In this document: positions 8,171 to 17,127 of the stretch, piece by piece | Layout: each line of letters begins with the position of its first letter | How positions within the stretch are numbered: the stretch's first letter is position 1 | Source: Leptospira limi | GTDB lineage: Bacteria > Spirochaetota > Leptospiria > Leptospirales > Leptospiraceae | Reading direction: 5' to 3' | Length of the DNA: 64,000 nt | Assembly (NCBI RefSeq): GCF_026151395.1 | Contig: NZ_JAMQPV010000001.1 | Location: forward strand, 2,110,501-2,174,500 | Translations under genes and position numbers: made by a program | Notes under the pieces: generated by a model | What the model was told of the DNA's origin: nothing | What the model saw: only the letters and a program-made list of their open reading frames with translations | The model's database searches: none

Positions 8171-8575
8171 TTAGAGATTTTCTTTGATTTCTGAGAAACT
8201 GCGGTCAGGGTTCATCGTATAAGCTCCTTTAAAAGGATGTGGAGGATTGCCTCCCCATTCCATAGGGGATAGAAGGGAAAAATAATCTCCTTCCTCTTTC
8301 GAATACAGATAAATCACCTGACCTGGTTTTTTTTCAAATTGGCATTTTGCCTTATGAAGTTCGATATCCTTTTCTGCTTGTTTGAGTATGAGTTCTGCTT
8401 CTTCTTTTAGAGCACGAATTTGTTTGGCGATGACTTCCAACTTTCCATGAACATGGAGTTTGACAGATTCTTCCGCCAGTTCAATTTCTTTCGCACGATC
8501 AACCAAACTAATTGCGGGTGCTAATCGACTTGTTCCATAGGTGAGGCTGTGGTGGGGGATCGTGGATTCTTCCAT
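8171..8575 (-). CDS. DUF2452 family protein
   Basis: A 134-residue protein resembling DUF2452, a family also found in animals (C1orf50). Diagnostic blocks are KLHVHGKLEVIAKQIR, LHKAKCQFEKKPGQ and YFSLLSPMEWGG. The middle is a long helix with charged residues and the C-terminal part is a compact domain. The biochemical role is unknown. The upstream SPOR gene is separated by a good terminator, so this gene likely has its own promoter. Confidence 0.75.
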   Translation of the reverse strand: MEESTIPHHSLTYGTSRLAPAISLVDRAKEIELAEESVKLHVHGKLEVIAKQIRALKEEAELILKQAEKDIELHKAKCQFEKKPGQVIYLYSKEEGDYFSLLSPMEWGGNPPHPFKGAYTMNPDRSFSEIKENL

Positions 8576-8641
8576 ATTATTCTTTAGACAAATCCAAAGA
8601 TCTTTCCATAGAATTTATTTTTTGAATGGAAATATCCATTG

Positions 8642-8679
8642 AAAAAAGAAAAGGCCTCCCCATGAGTTACGGGAAAGCC
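8642..8679 (-). terminator. Rho-independent terminator after the coaE-SPOR operon
   Basis: On the minus strand GGCTTTCCC (8679-8671) pairs with GGGGAGGCC (8661-8653), with two G-U pairs and a 9-nt loop, followed directly by a T-rich run (8652-8642). It sits about 30 bases after the SPOR gene's stop. Confidence 0.78.
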
Positions 8680-8708
8680 AAGTTGCCAAGGAAAGACGAT
8701 TTGTGTTT

Positions 8709-9512
8709 TTATGATAATGGTTGGTATTGGATGACCATTGCCTTTGCCTTAATTTCTTTTGGCATATTTGTTTTGGATAAGGTTTTTAACAATGAATCTC
8801 TATCTTTGGATTTACCAAGTTGTACGACAAAAAATCCATTTTTCACAACAATGAAGGATTTTGATTTGAGTTTTCCTTGGTTATCTGCTTGGAGTTGGGA
8901 CAAAAATGTTTCTGCTGATTTACGGTTTGTAAACGCAGCTAGTTGAATGGTTAAATACTTTACATCGTTACTCTTTACCGATTTTGGTAAGTTGGAAGAA
9001 ACATGATTCGGTTTTTCTTTCCCTTTCGAAACATGTGAAATGTTTTTTAACTTCTCTTCTTTTGCCACAGTAACATTTCTTTGTTCTTTTGATTTCGTCA
9101 AATCAACAACTTGTTGTTTCCTTTCTTCCTCTTCATCCTTAGCTGTTGAAGTTTCTATATAGTAAGGATGGTTCCCAATATCAGCCATTGGAATTTCTTG
9201 TGAAGAAACAGATTCTTTTGGTTTTGTGCCTTGGACTAAAGAAGAAGCAACTTGTGTTCCTTGCTGATTCAAATTTGGAGTCTCTTCTCCTTTTTTTGCC
9301 AATGAATCTGGCGAAGGAAGATTTGTATCCGATGTCTCTGGGTTTGTAGCTGTTAGAGACGGTTTTATGGAAGTATGTGATTCTTCTGTTTTCCCTTTCC
9401 CTACCGAGACACCCAAAAAGAAAATCGAAAAGAATAAAGCAAATAAAAAGAGCGATAAGACTCCAATCCTTTGTTTGTCTAAATTGATAACGTAAAAAAC
9501 TCTCTCTTTCAT
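8709..9512 (-). CDS. SPOR-domain membrane protein
   Basis: A 267-residue bitopic protein: short cytoplasmic N-terminus, one transmembrane helix (about 16-38), a low-complexity Ser/Lys/Glu-rich linker (about 40-185), and a C-terminal SPOR domain (about 188-265, YLTIQLAAFTNRKSAETFL then GFFVVQLGKSKDRDSL). SPOR domains bind denuded glycan strands of peptidoglycan at division sites, so the protein probably acts in the periplasm in cell division or wall maintenance. Its ATG overlaps the coaE stop by four bases. Confidence 0.82.
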   Translation of the reverse strand: MKERVFYVINLDKQRIGVLSLFLFALFFSIFFLGVSVGKGKTEESHTSIKPSLTATNPETSDTNLPSPDSLAKKGEETPNLNQQGTQVASSLVQGTKPKESVSSQEIPMADIGNHPYYIETSTAKDEEEERKQQVVDLTKSKEQRNVTVAKEEKLKNISHVSKGKEKPNHVSSNLPKSVKSNDVKYLTIQLAAFTNRKSAETFLSQLQADNQGKLKSKSFIVVKNGFFVVQLGKSKDRDSLLKTLSKTNMPKEIKAKAMVIQYQPLS

Positions 9513-10126
9513 TTTTGAATCCTTTTTTGAATTTCTTTATAGATAATTACGATTTGTTCTTTTAAGCCTTCTCTATCAGTATCGTTCGTTACGACAAAAT
9601 CAGAGAGAGACTTTTTTTCCTCAATGTCCATCTGCGATAAGGTTCTTCTTTCGAAATCAGATTTTTCCATCCCACCTCGTTGTTTCACTCGTTCCCAATT
9701 TTGTTCTTTGGGAAGGTAAACAGTCACAGTGAAATCACAAATGGTATGAGCATCAGTCTCAAATAGGAGTGGGACTTCCCAAGCGACAATACTCCCTTCT
9801 TTTTGGGATAGGAAAAATTGAAGGAAAGATTTTCTGACTAAAGGATGGAGGAGTTCGTTCAGTGACTTTAACTTTGATTCGTTGCTAAAAGCAAGTTCGG
9901 CAATTTTAGTACGGTTGATCGTACCACCTTTCATTTCAATGGAGGGTCCAAAAATAGAGATTAATTCTGATTTGACTGGGCTATTTGGTTCTGTGAATGT
10001 ACGGGCAATCGCATCAGAACTGATCGTCACTGCACCTAATTCTCCAAAGATGGAAAGTGCAGTGGATTTCCCTGATCCTATTGATCCAGTGATCCCAATT
10101 AATGTTTTGTTGGAAGCGAGTGCCAC
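9509..10126 (-). CDS. coaE: Dephospho-CoA kinase
   Basis: CoaE phosphorylates dephospho-CoA, the last step of coenzyme A synthesis. The 205-residue protein has the P-loop GITGSIGSGKST (about 11-22), the conserved SSDAIAR (about 37-43, equivalent to DAD-I-R) and the lid residues RVKQRGG. The only plausible start is a GTG at 10126-10124; it has no visible Shine-Dalgarno and lies in the 3' arm of a perfect hairpin. It overlaps the SPOR gene downstream by four bases and follows the hydrolase gene on the same strand after about 80 bases. Confidence 0.88.
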   Translation of the reverse strand: MALASNKTLIGITGSIGSGKSTALSIFGELGAVTISSDAIARTFTEPNSPVKSELISIFGPSIEMKGGTINRTKIAELAFSNESKLKSLNELLHPLVRKSFLQFFLSQKEGSIVAWEVPLLFETDAHTICDFTVTVYLPKEQNWERVKQRGGMEKSDFERRTLSQMDIEEKKSLSDFVVTNDTDREGLKEQIVIIYKEIQKRIQK

Positions 10127-10151
10127 GGGTTTATAACATAAAAAACCCGTG
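10124..10151 (-). promoter_or_regulatory. Hairpin covering the coaE start codon
   Basis: A 9-bp perfect stem, CACGGGTTT (10151-10143 on the minus strand) with AAACCCGTG (10132-10124), includes the coaE GTG start. It is not followed by a T run on the minus strand, so it is not a good terminator for the upstream gene. It could limit coaE initiation; this is inference. Confidence 0.4.
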
Positions 10152-10208
10152 AAAGTACAAGTATTTTTTTATCTAGTTTTAGAAAAAAAATACTTAAGTT
10201 TTGTTGGA

Positions 10209-11147
10209 TTAGTTTTTGTTTAAAGTACCGTTTGAAATCCAGTCTTGTACGAGTTTGGCGGACAATTGTGGGTCTTCAATCATTGGAGCATGGCCCATAT
10301 TCTCAAGCAGAACGGTTTCCAATTTTGATTTTAGTTTTTTCTTTAGAACATCCATAACCGAATAATGGATTACCTTGTCTTCTTTTCCCCAAATGGTAAG
10401 GCAAGGTGCTTGGATTTTATCGAGTTGTGACTCTAGAATATACCCTTCCTTTCTGATTTGTTTGAGAATTTGTCCATTCCACTCACGGTTTGCGACAGAC
10501 TTTTCAGCAAAATAAGATTTTAGAAACGATGGTAAGTAAGGTGGTTTTACAAATGTAAATTTGAGAAGTCTGTCAAAATCTTCAGTGTCTTTGACAAGTA
10601 GTGGGCTTTCAGCACCAGAGAGTTCAATTCTTTGCATTTCACTCGGTATGGGGCTTTTGATCCCTGCATTGTCAAACAGGATGAGTGACTTCACAAGTTT
10701 CGGGTATTTGGCTGCAAAAATTCCTGAAATCCCACCACCCATTGAATTGCCTGCTATGTGAAATTCAGTAAGTCCTAGTTTTTCTGTGAATTGTTGTAAT
10801 CGAATCGCTTGTGCTTCTTGGGTGTAAGAGATGGAATCCGGTTTACTTGATTCACCAAAACCAGGTAAATCAGGTGCGATGACCCGAATGTTTTTGGGAA
10901 GGTATCTTGAAAACCTTGTCCAATGGTCTTTGTCACCACCAAAGCCGTGTACAACGAGAAGGGTTTCTCCGTTCCCAGGTTTTTCTGTATACTTCCAAAC
11001 CAAATCATCAACTACAATTGATTTTGTTTCTAAGTCAGACCTGAATCTTTCGATACTAATGCCTGTTTTGTGGAGTCCGGAAGCACAACCTAGGGTGTAG
11101 AAAAGTGCCAGAACAATGGTAAGTTTGAGTGTTTGGTTTGGTTTCAT
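10209..11147 (-). CDS. Alpha/beta hydrolase lipoprotein
   Basis: A 312-residue protein with a signal peptide and lipobox LGC (about residue 21), then an alpha/beta hydrolase fold. Visible are the oxyanion HGFGGDKDHW, nucleophile elbow GNSMGG (catalytic Ser), acid WGKEDKVI (Asp) and histidine in NMGHAPM. The DLPGFGESSKPD segment is typical of C-C hydrolases and esterase/lipase relatives. It is probably a membrane-anchored esterase or lipase in the periplasm or on the outer membrane; the substrate cannot be read from the sequence. It lies upstream of coaE on the same strand. Confidence 0.82.
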   Translation of the reverse strand: MKPNQTLKLTIVLALFYTLGCASGLHKTGISIERFRSDLETKSIVVDDLVWKYTEKPGNGETLLVVHGFGGDKDHWTRFSRYLPKNIRVIAPDLPGFGESSKPDSISYTQEAQAIRLQQFTEKLGLTEFHIAGNSMGGGISGIFAAKYPKLVKSLILFDNAGIKSPIPSEMQRIELSGAESPLLVKDTEDFDRLLKFTFVKPPYLPSFLKSYFAEKSVANREWNGQILKQIRKEGYILESQLDKIQAPCLTIWGKEDKVIHYSVMDVLKKKLKSKLETVLLENMGHAPMIEDPQLSAKLVQDWISNGTLNKN

Positions 11148-11177
11148 TTTGGTCCTTACAAAAAATTCAAAGGTTCG

Positions 11178-11205
11178 TTGACAGAGGGCTATGAAAAAAT
11201 ACTTT
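11178..11205 (+). promoter_or_regulatory. Sigma-70-type promoter of tRNA-Phe
   Basis: A consensus TTGACA (11178-11183) is followed after 16 bases by TACTTT (11200-11205), a weaker -10 element, placing the start a few bases before the tRNA at 11218. Confidence 0.6.
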
Positions 11206-11217
11206 GGTCGTAACCGA

Positions 11218-11290
<73 letters not shown>

Positions 11291-11297
11291 AGGTTAC

Positions 11298-11555
11298 CTA
11301 TTTTCCTACCTTTCTTTCTTCCCCCATCGACCAAAGACCTAAAAATTCGTTTTCTTCGACTTTTTTACAAAGTTCGGGTTTATATAGTTTTTTGACTGGA
11401 GGTTTCGGGTAGATATGGATTTCGTCATTATCGGGAATGAAGGTTAACATTCTCAAAATGGTATCTTGGCCTTCAATTTCATACATGGTATAAGACATAC
11501 CTTTGGAAGGAATGATTTGGGAAGTTTCCAAATACTTTCGCGTTTGTTCAGACAT
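11298..11555 (-). CDS. Small hypothetical protein
   Basis: A protein of about 85 residues beginning MSEQTRKYL, without signal peptide or known motifs; it contains YEIEGQDTILRMLTFIPD and a Pro-rich PKPPVKK. An AGGA lies just before the ATG at 11555; a longer version would need a TTG at 11591. It follows the MocR gene on the same strand by a few tens of bases, so it may be the second gene of that transcript. I do not recognise it. Confidence 0.55.
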   Translation of the reverse strand: MSEQTRKYLETSQIIPSKGMSYTMYEIEGQDTILRMLTFIPDNDEIHIYPKPPVKKLYKPELCKKVEENEFLGLWSMGEERKVGK

Positions 11556-11591
11556 ATTCCTAAAGTTGATTTTGGTTTCGTTTACGAGCAA

Positions 11592-13016
11592 CTAAAAAGT
11601 TTTTTTTCGATTTCCATTTTTCTGAAATCGATTTGCAAAGAGGATCAGTTTCTCTCGGATTTTGGATGATTGCCCAACGGAAACATTCAGTCTGAAAAAA
11701 TAATTCCAATGTTTGGAGAGTCCAAATAAAGATCCAGGTGCAATCGCCATTCCTATTTTTTTTGCTTCTAATAATAATTTATCTCCATCTAACGCGGATT
11801 CGATCCAAAGAACAAATCCACCATCGGGTTTTGTGATTTTGAGGTTTCCATCACTATGAGTGATGAGTAAGTCCGTTGTTTCTTTACTTAACTTTTTATA
11901 TTCAGTTCTTAAAAATTTTAAATGCCTTTCATACGTTTGTCTTTTTAAAAATTCAAGAACACAGATTTGAGTTGGATGGTTTTCTGCAATTTTGAATGCT
12001 CTTGCAATTTTGGACACCGAATGGATTCCATTTTTTGTGACAACCCAACCCATCCGAAGGCCTGGAGAAAGTGTTTTCGAAAAAGAAGAACATAAAAATG
12101 ATTTTGGACCATTGTTTGTATGAGGGAAAAAACTTACCAAAGGTTTTGGTCTTGTTCCTTCAAAGTACAAATCACCATAAATATCATCTTCAACAAGATG
12201 AATTCCATATTGGAATGATAAATTTGCTAAAAGTTGTTTTGTTTCATCACTGAATAAAATTCCATTCGGGTTATTAAAATTGGAAGCAAACAAAAATACT
12301 TTTGGTTTGTGGCGTTTCACGAGTTTTTCAAATTCCGTGACACTGATCCCTTCCTTACCACGGTAGGGAATTTCCACCACTTTCAATTTAAGAGTTTCTA
12401 AAATTTGGAATAAGCCAACATAAATGGGAGACGGGACAATGACGGTATCACCTGGTTCTGTCACTGCCATAAGCGAATAAGTGATTGCTTCTGTACAACC
12501 AGCCGTGATTTGGATTTGGTTTGTGCTAACTCTGTAACCAAACATGGAAGTACGTTTTGCTAACCATTCTCTTAGGTGAGGATTTCCTTGTAGGTCACCA
12601 TACCTAAATATTTCTTTGTGTAAGAGTGCTTTTTTAAATGCATTGTTTAATTCATGGATTGGTAAATAGATCTCCGATGGAATTGCCGCTCCAAAAGAGA
12701 TGAGTTTAGGGTCCATCACTGTATTCATGATTTGTTGGATTCTGTCATCTGCTTCCACGGTATCATAAAATTCATTTTGTGGTCCAAGGATGAGGGAACT
12801 TATGTTTTTTTGAACATAGTATCCTGATTTGTTTTGTACATAAATATAACCTTCCTCTTCCAATATTCGATAGGCTTCTTTTGCGGTTGTTAGGCTACAG
12901 GATTTAATCGATTGGATTTCTCGTAAGGATGGTATTTTCTCATTTTCTGAATAAAATCCTGAACGAATTTCATTTTTTATATCAATGGCGAGTTGTTCGT
13001 ATTTTGTTTTTACCAT
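11592..13016 (-). CDS. MocR/GntR-type regulator with aminotransferase domain
   Basis: A 474-residue protein: N-terminal GntR winged helix (about 1-72, with KIPSLREIQSIKSCSLTTAKEAYRIL as the helix-turn-helix) joined to a fold-type I aminotransferase domain. PLP-site features are NFNNPNG, EDDIYGDLY and the lysine in SSFSKTLSPGLRMGW. MocR regulators use PLP or aminated ligand as effector, usually to control vitamin B6 or amino-acid genes. I set the start at the ATG 13014-13016, which has an AGG about eight bases upstream; the ORF extends further but only through the intergenic operator. It is divergent from an aminotransferase gene that is its likely target. Confidence 0.85.
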   Translation of the reverse strand: MVKTKYEQLAIDIKNEIRSGFYSENEKIPSLREIQSIKSCSLTTAKEAYRILEEEGYIYVQNKSGYYVQKNISSLILGPQNEFYDTVEADDRIQQIMNTVMDPKLISFGAAIPSEIYLPIHELNNAFKKALLHKEIFRYGDLQGNPHLREWLAKRTSMFGYRVSTNQIQITAGCTEAITYSLMAVTEPGDTVIVPSPIYVGLFQILETLKLKVVEIPYRGKEGISVTEFEKLVKRHKPKVFLFASNFNNPNGILFSDETKQLLANLSFQYGIHLVEDDIYGDLYFEGTRPKPLVSFFPHTNNGPKSFLCSSFSKTLSPGLRMGWVVTKNGIHSVSKIARAFKIAENHPTQICVLEFLKRQTYERHLKFLRTEYKKLSKETTDLLITHSDGNLKITKPDGGFVLWIESALDGDKLLLEAKKIGMAIAPGSLFGLSKHWNYFFRLNVSVGQSSKIREKLILFANRFQKNGNRKKTF

Positions 13017-13056
13017 CTGTATACCTATAGTTACTTTGATCTGTATATGGACAGAT
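13015..13056. promoter_or_regulatory. Candidate MocR operator between the divergent pair
   Basis: ATCTGTATA occurs twice in direct orientation (13015-13023 and 13039-13047), 24 bp apart start to start, and the second copy is also half of an inverted repeat ATCTGT-6-ACAGAT (13039-13056). MocR regulators such as GabR and PdxR bind spaced direct repeats. The first copy overlaps the regulator's own start codon, suggesting autoregulation. Confidence 0.6.
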
Positions 13057-13082
13057 GTTTTGATACCTGGTAAATTATAAGT

Positions 13083-14273
13083 ATGGAAACGAATCTTGCA
13101 AACCAATTTTTAGCAAAAAGGACAAATGGGATTCGATCTTCTGTCATCCGAGAGATACTAAAAATCACAGTTCAGGATTCCGATTTTTTGTCATTTGCGG
13201 GTGGACTTCCCAATCCGAATTTATTGGACCAAAATGTATTATTAACGGCAACAGAAGAGACAATTCGAAATTATAGTCGAGTTGCGTTTCAGTATGGAGA
13301 TTCCACTGGTTACGAATCACTGAGAAAGAGGATCCAAAGTGATTTTGTGGATGTTCCCGTTCATACCAATTCTATCTTCATTACCCATGGTTCACAACAA
13401 GGTTTGGATATACTTGGAAAACTGTTTCTAGATGAAAATACAAATCTTCTACTAGAAGACCCAGTGTATTTAGGTGCTTTACAAGCTTTTTCACCTTACA
13501 GTCCCAATATGATTCCATTACCCATGGAGTCTGATGGACCAAATCTTTTGGAACTGGAAAAAATCCTTTCGATGCAAAAGATCCATTGTTTTTATACAAA
13601 CCCAAGTTACCAAAACCCATCGACGATTACTTGGTCATTGGAAAAAAGAAAGGTTGTTGCATCACTTTTGGATCAATATGGAGTCATTTTATTTGAGGAT
13701 GAAGCCTATAAGTATTTGGATTTTAAAGGAGTGGTTTATCCATCGATTTCTTCTTTTCGGGAAAGATTGGACCTAACGTTTGTTTTGGGTAGTTTCTCTA
13801 AAATTATCTCACCAGGATTTCGATTGGGTTGGGTTGTGGTTCCAGAGTTGTACCAAAAAATTTTCACCAATGCCAAACAAGGAATTGATTTAAACACCAA
13901 TCAATTTTCCCAAGTTGTGATGGACATTCTCCTATCGCATTTGGATTGGAAAGAACACCTTTCTAAAATCCAATTGTATTATGCGAAACAAAAAGAACAT
14001 TTGGTAAAACTTCTGCAATTCCACCTTCCCGAAGTTAGATTCGAGGAACCAAAAGGAGGGATGTTCCTTTGGACTGAATACCCAAATGTGACGGAAGTTG
14101 ATATGATGGATGGGATCATGGAAAAAAAAGTAGTGATGGTGCCAGGAAATGAATTTCGATTGGTCGCTTCAGAATCAGCTTTCTTTCGAATGAATTATAG
14201 TTTTTTGACGATTCAGGGAATGGAAGAGGGTGTAAAACGGATCGTTTCTGTTTATCGAGACATAATTACGTAA
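13083..14273 (+). CDS. PLP-dependent aminotransferase (class I/II)
   Basis: A 396-residue fold-type I aminotransferase without a DNA-binding domain. It has LSFAGGLPNPNLLD near the N-terminus (typical of the 2-aminoadipate/LysN and ARO8-like group), YGDSTGYESLRKRI, NPSYQNPS, EDEAYKYLD and the PLP lysine in GSFSKIISPGFRLGW. The group transaminates aromatic, branched or aminoadipate substrates; the substrate is unknown. It is transcribed divergently from the MocR regulator, with the repeats between them, so regulation by that protein is likely. The start ATG has no strong ribosome site. Confidence 0.85.
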   Translation: METNLANQFLAKRTNGIRSSVIREILKITVQDSDFLSFAGGLPNPNLLDQNVLLTATEETIRNYSRVAFQYGDSTGYESLRKRIQSDFVDVPVHTNSIFITHGSQQGLDILGKLFLDENTNLLLEDPVYLGALQAFSPYSPNMIPLPMESDGPNLLELEKILSMQKIHCFYTNPSYQNPSTITWSLEKRKVVASLLDQYGVILFEDEAYKYLDFKGVVYPSISSFRERLDLTFVLGSFSKIISPGFRLGWVVVPELYQKIFTNAKQGIDLNTNQFSQVVMDILLSHLDWKEHLSKIQLYYAKQKEHLVKLLQFHLPEVRFEEPKGGMFLWTEYPNVTEVDMMDGIMEKKVVMVPGNEFRLVASESAFFRMNYSFLTIQGMEEGVKRIVSVYRDIIT

Positions 14274-14329
14274 CAAACGTATAGTTAAATTTGTTTGACA
14301 AATACTATCTATATGTTTACTTATTAAAT

Positions 14330-14485
14330 ATGAAGCCTGCTGTCACCAAAGCTTTACACCCAAAGTTTTCTGTTCTCAGTTTGGAGGAAAAATTGGAAAT
14401 CCTCAAAGATGATCCTAACTTTAGGATGATAGTAGAACAGATCTACCAAAACTATAAGGAAAACAGGTCTACCGTGATTCTTTGA
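14330..14485 (+). CDS. Small hypothetical protein
   Basis: A 51-residue reading frame beginning MKPAVTKALHPKFSVLSLEEKLEIL, charged and probably helical, with no signal or membrane segment. An upstream extension to 14291 looks unnatural. It sits between the aminotransferase and the next small gene on the same strand. Support is limited to an amphipathic, protein-like composition and position; I recognise no family. Confidence 0.45.
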   Translation: MKPAVTKALHPKFSVLSLEEKLEILKDDPNFRMIVEQIYQNYKENRSTVIL

Positions 14486-14534
14486 TTTGCTTCACATTCC
14501 CTTACTTATTTCTATGGAAGGAAAGCAGGTAATT

Positions 14535-14963
14535 ATGAATTTAGATCTCACTCCACAAGAAACAAAACAACTTTTAGATGCACTCACTGTATTTGAATGG
14601 GTGAGTAATGCTCCCCATGAAGAATCCGATCCAAGTGTGGATGGATTCCTTCAATCCTTACTCGGAAAACTTTCCAAAACAATGGAAAATAGTCCAATTG
14701 TTTCTGAAAACGGAATGTTTACGATCGCAGAAGAATATTTCCAAGAAGTATTTGAATCTTATATAGAGCCATATAACGATGATGTGTTTTGGACTGAACT
14801 CACAACAGAACTTGCCCAAAGAGATTTAGAACTTTCTATGTCAGAAAAAGAATTGGAAGCTTTATCTCCAGAAGCCTATGAAACCAAAGTAGCAAAAGAA
14901 GCAGAAAAATATGATTCTGAATTTGAAAAGAATGGAGTGGATCGTTTGTTCTTAAAAAAATAA
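14535..14963 (+). CDS. Acidic hypothetical protein
   Basis: A 142-residue acidic, helical, soluble protein beginning MNLDLTPQETKQLLDALTVFEWV. The ATG at 14535 is preceded by AGG at a good distance; the in-frame ATG at 14514 is an alternative. No motif is recognised. Leptospira genomes carry many such small cytosolic proteins. It converges on the PP2C gene, whose stop lies about 30 bases away, and a weak A+T hairpin (14991-15011) lies between. Confidence 0.6.
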   Translation: MNLDLTPQETKQLLDALTVFEWVSNAPHEESDPSVDGFLQSLLGKLSKTMENSPIVSENGMFTIAEEYFQEVFESYIEPYNDDVFWTELTTELAQRDLELSMSEKELEALSPEAYETKVAKEAEKYDSEFEKNGVDRLFLKK

Positions 14964-14996
14964 ATGATACAAGAGGAATAAATGAGAATTCAAAAC

Positions 14997-17090
14997 TTAA
15001 ATTGAGTTTTGATTGGAATCATTTTTTTCCCATTCAATGAGTACCATCGTTTGGTCATCTTCTTGTTCTTCCTTTCCTTGGAATAAAAACAATTGGATGA
15101 CTAGTTCGGCGAGAACTCTTTCTGATTCCTTGTTTTGAAAATCAGAAAGAATCTTTTGAATCCGATCCATTCCAAACTCTTCCCTGGCTTCATTTTTTTG
15201 TTCCAACATCCCATCGGTAAAAAGTAAAATACGGTCCCCTTCCAAAATTTGGAATTGTTTTTGGGTGTAAGGTTGGTCCTTTTTTAAACCAATGATATTC
15301 CCTGTTCGGTTTAGTATGATTTGGTTTCCGTTAGCTTGGAAAATCTGATTCGGGTGACCAGCTGAAGAATAATAAACCGTTTTAGTTTTGGTATCAATGT
15401 CCAATAAAAATCCAGAAAACACGATCTTCAGACCTGAGAATTTATTTTGGATCTTTTGGTTGAGATGGTTCATTAAATCATCTGTTTTGGTGATAAATCG
15501 TTTGATGGCTTCATATTCTGATTTAATAGCCATCGTGTAAAGAGCCGCTTGGATTCCGTGGCCAGTTGCATCCGCGACAAAAAAACGAACAATTCCGTTA
15601 TCCAATTCAAAGATATCATAAAAATCTCCTCCCACTTCGTCTTGTGGTTGGAAGTAGAGATGGATTTTTAAGGGATCAAACTTGATTCCATCGGAAGGTA
15701 AGATTTTTTGTTGGATTTTTTTGGCTAATAGTAAGTCTTTTTTAATTCGATTTAGTGAAAAATTCAATTGGTAGGTTCGTTCAGAAACAATTTGTTCCAG
15801 ATTTTCTGTTACGGCTAACAAAGATTCGTTGCTTATTTTTAAACTTTCTGCCAATTCTTCCGCACGTACAAATGCATTTGCGATTCTACTTGAGAGGATG
15901 AGTGATTGGATAAAGATAAAACACAATAGGGCATAGGGAGTGAGTCCAATCCCTCGACTGTTTAAACTATGTTTCAGAATATCAAAGGATACTGAAAATG
16001 CTAATATCAGTAAGCCAATCAAAAATAGTTTTGAATTCGGTCGGCTATTGATGACTGCTTTTAAGTTAATATGAATGACGTATCCAATGATGACAAATGC
16101 AAGTATTTGAAATCCATAGAGTAAAATGGTAAATACCGATATTGGTAAAAACAAGGTAAAGGAAAAAAGGCAACTAACAATGAGAGCACGACGAACATGT
16201 TTTTCCTTTGATTCTTCTGGAAATAAAGAATGGATGAACAATAAAAAAGTCGGTACAGCAAAGTAATAAGAAGCAAACTCAATCCGAAACGCAGTGGGCC
16301 AATGGAATTTCGGAAAAAGTTCCAAAACATACCTTTCACCCGTAAATGCAAGGCGTATTCCGAGTAATACACAAAAGATCGCAAAGTAAAAAATGGATTT
16401 TTCTTTTCGTTTATAAAAGAATAATCCAAAATGATACAAACCGATGAGTGAAAGGGCACCGAGTAAAAATAATTCCCTTGCGTTGGAAAACATCTTTTCG
16501 CGATCTAAGGCATATTTGTTTCCTAACATGGGAACTCCCCAAAACCCACCAAAATTGTTTTCATAATTAGCTATATGAAACACAAGTTCGATTACTTCAT
16601 CGTCAGGTATGAGAGTATAATATTTTGATTTGATCCTTGGAGTATCATCAAATTGATTGATCCCGGGTTTCCCTTGTCCACCAATGAGAACTCCATTGGC
16701 AAAAAATCGATAAGAAGAGGCAACATCTGGAATATAAATCCTAAGTTCTTGGCCTACAGTTTGTTTATTGATATGGATGAACGCGCGTAAGGTGACTTTC
16801 CCGGTTCTAGGTAATTCAATGCCTCCATACTCTTCATTTTGCCACGAGTTAGGAATCGCAAGGTAACCAGTGAGTTCTTTTTTTCCATGGAAGGGCGGGT
16901 AGTGGAATTCCCCAAAGTACAACTCCCATTCCCCTTCCAAATTGATGGCTGTGTCTTCTTTAAAGGTGATTTCTGTTAAATCTAAGACACCTTGTCGAAA
17001 GTGTAAATTCCGATCGATGTCTGGGTTTTGGCACTGGCAAAAACAGAAGACAATGGAGGCATACACCAATCCCAGAAAACTCTTTCGCAT
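14997..17090 (-). CDS. 7TM-DISM receptor with PP2C (SpoIIE/RsbU-type) phosphatase domain
   Basis: A 697-residue membrane receptor. After a signal sequence ending near a Cys (about residue 18-20) comes an extracytoplasmic jelly-roll domain (about 30-190, with NLEGEWELYFGEF and WQNEEYGG), seven transmembrane helices (about 205-400), a coiled coil (about 405-445) and a PP2C-type Ser/Thr phosphatase domain (about 455-690) with VGGDFYDIF, FVADATGHG, SSAGHPNQ and LLFTDGMLEQ metal-binding motifs. The family dephosphorylates anti-sigma-factor antagonists in partner-switching systems; no anti-sigma gene is adjacent. It follows the radical SAM gene by 37 bases on the same strand, so the two are probably one operon. 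Confidence 0.87.
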   Translation of the reverse strand: MRKSFLGLVYASIVFCFCQCQNPDIDRNLHFRQGVLDLTEITFKEDTAINLEGEWELYFGEFHYPPFHGKKELTGYLAIPNSWQNEEYGGIELPRTGKVTLRAFIHINKQTVGQELRIYIPDVASSYRFFANGVLIGGQGKPGINQFDDTPRIKSKYYTLIPDDEVIELVFHIANYENNFGGFWGVPMLGNKYALDREKMFSNARELFLLGALSLIGLYHFGLFFYKRKEKSIFYFAIFCVLLGIRLAFTGERYVLELFPKFHWPTAFRIEFASYYFAVPTFLLFIHSLFPEESKEKHVRRALIVSCLFSFTLFLPISVFTILLYGFQILAFVIIGYVIHINLKAVINSRPNSKLFLIGLLILAFSVSFDILKHSLNSRGIGLTPYALLCFIFIQSLILSSRIANAFVRAEELAESLKISNESLLAVTENLEQIVSERTYQLNFSLNRIKKDLLLAKKIQQKILPSDGIKFDPLKIHLYFQPQDEVGGDFYDIFELDNGIVRFFVADATGHGIQAALYTMAIKSEYEAIKRFITKTDDLMNHLNQKIQNKFSGLKIVFSGFLLDIDTKTKTVYYSSAGHPNQIFQANGNQIILNRTGNIIGLKKDQPYTQKQFQILEGDRILLFTDGMLEQKNEAREEFGMDRIQKILSDFQNKESERVLAELVIQLFLFQGKEEQEDDQTMVLIEWEKNDSNQNSI

Positions 17091-17127
17091 GTTCTTTAGT
17101 TTCTTTCTAGCTATGGAATGGAAAGAA

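Noticed and set aside
8626..8946. Plus-strand 106-codon frame
   Set aside because: It runs through the terminator and the antisense of the SPOR domain; no homology-like features.
14988..15014. Hairpin CAAAACT/AGTTTTG as a terminator
   Set aside because: A+T-only weak stem without a T run; mentioned only as a possibility between convergent genes.
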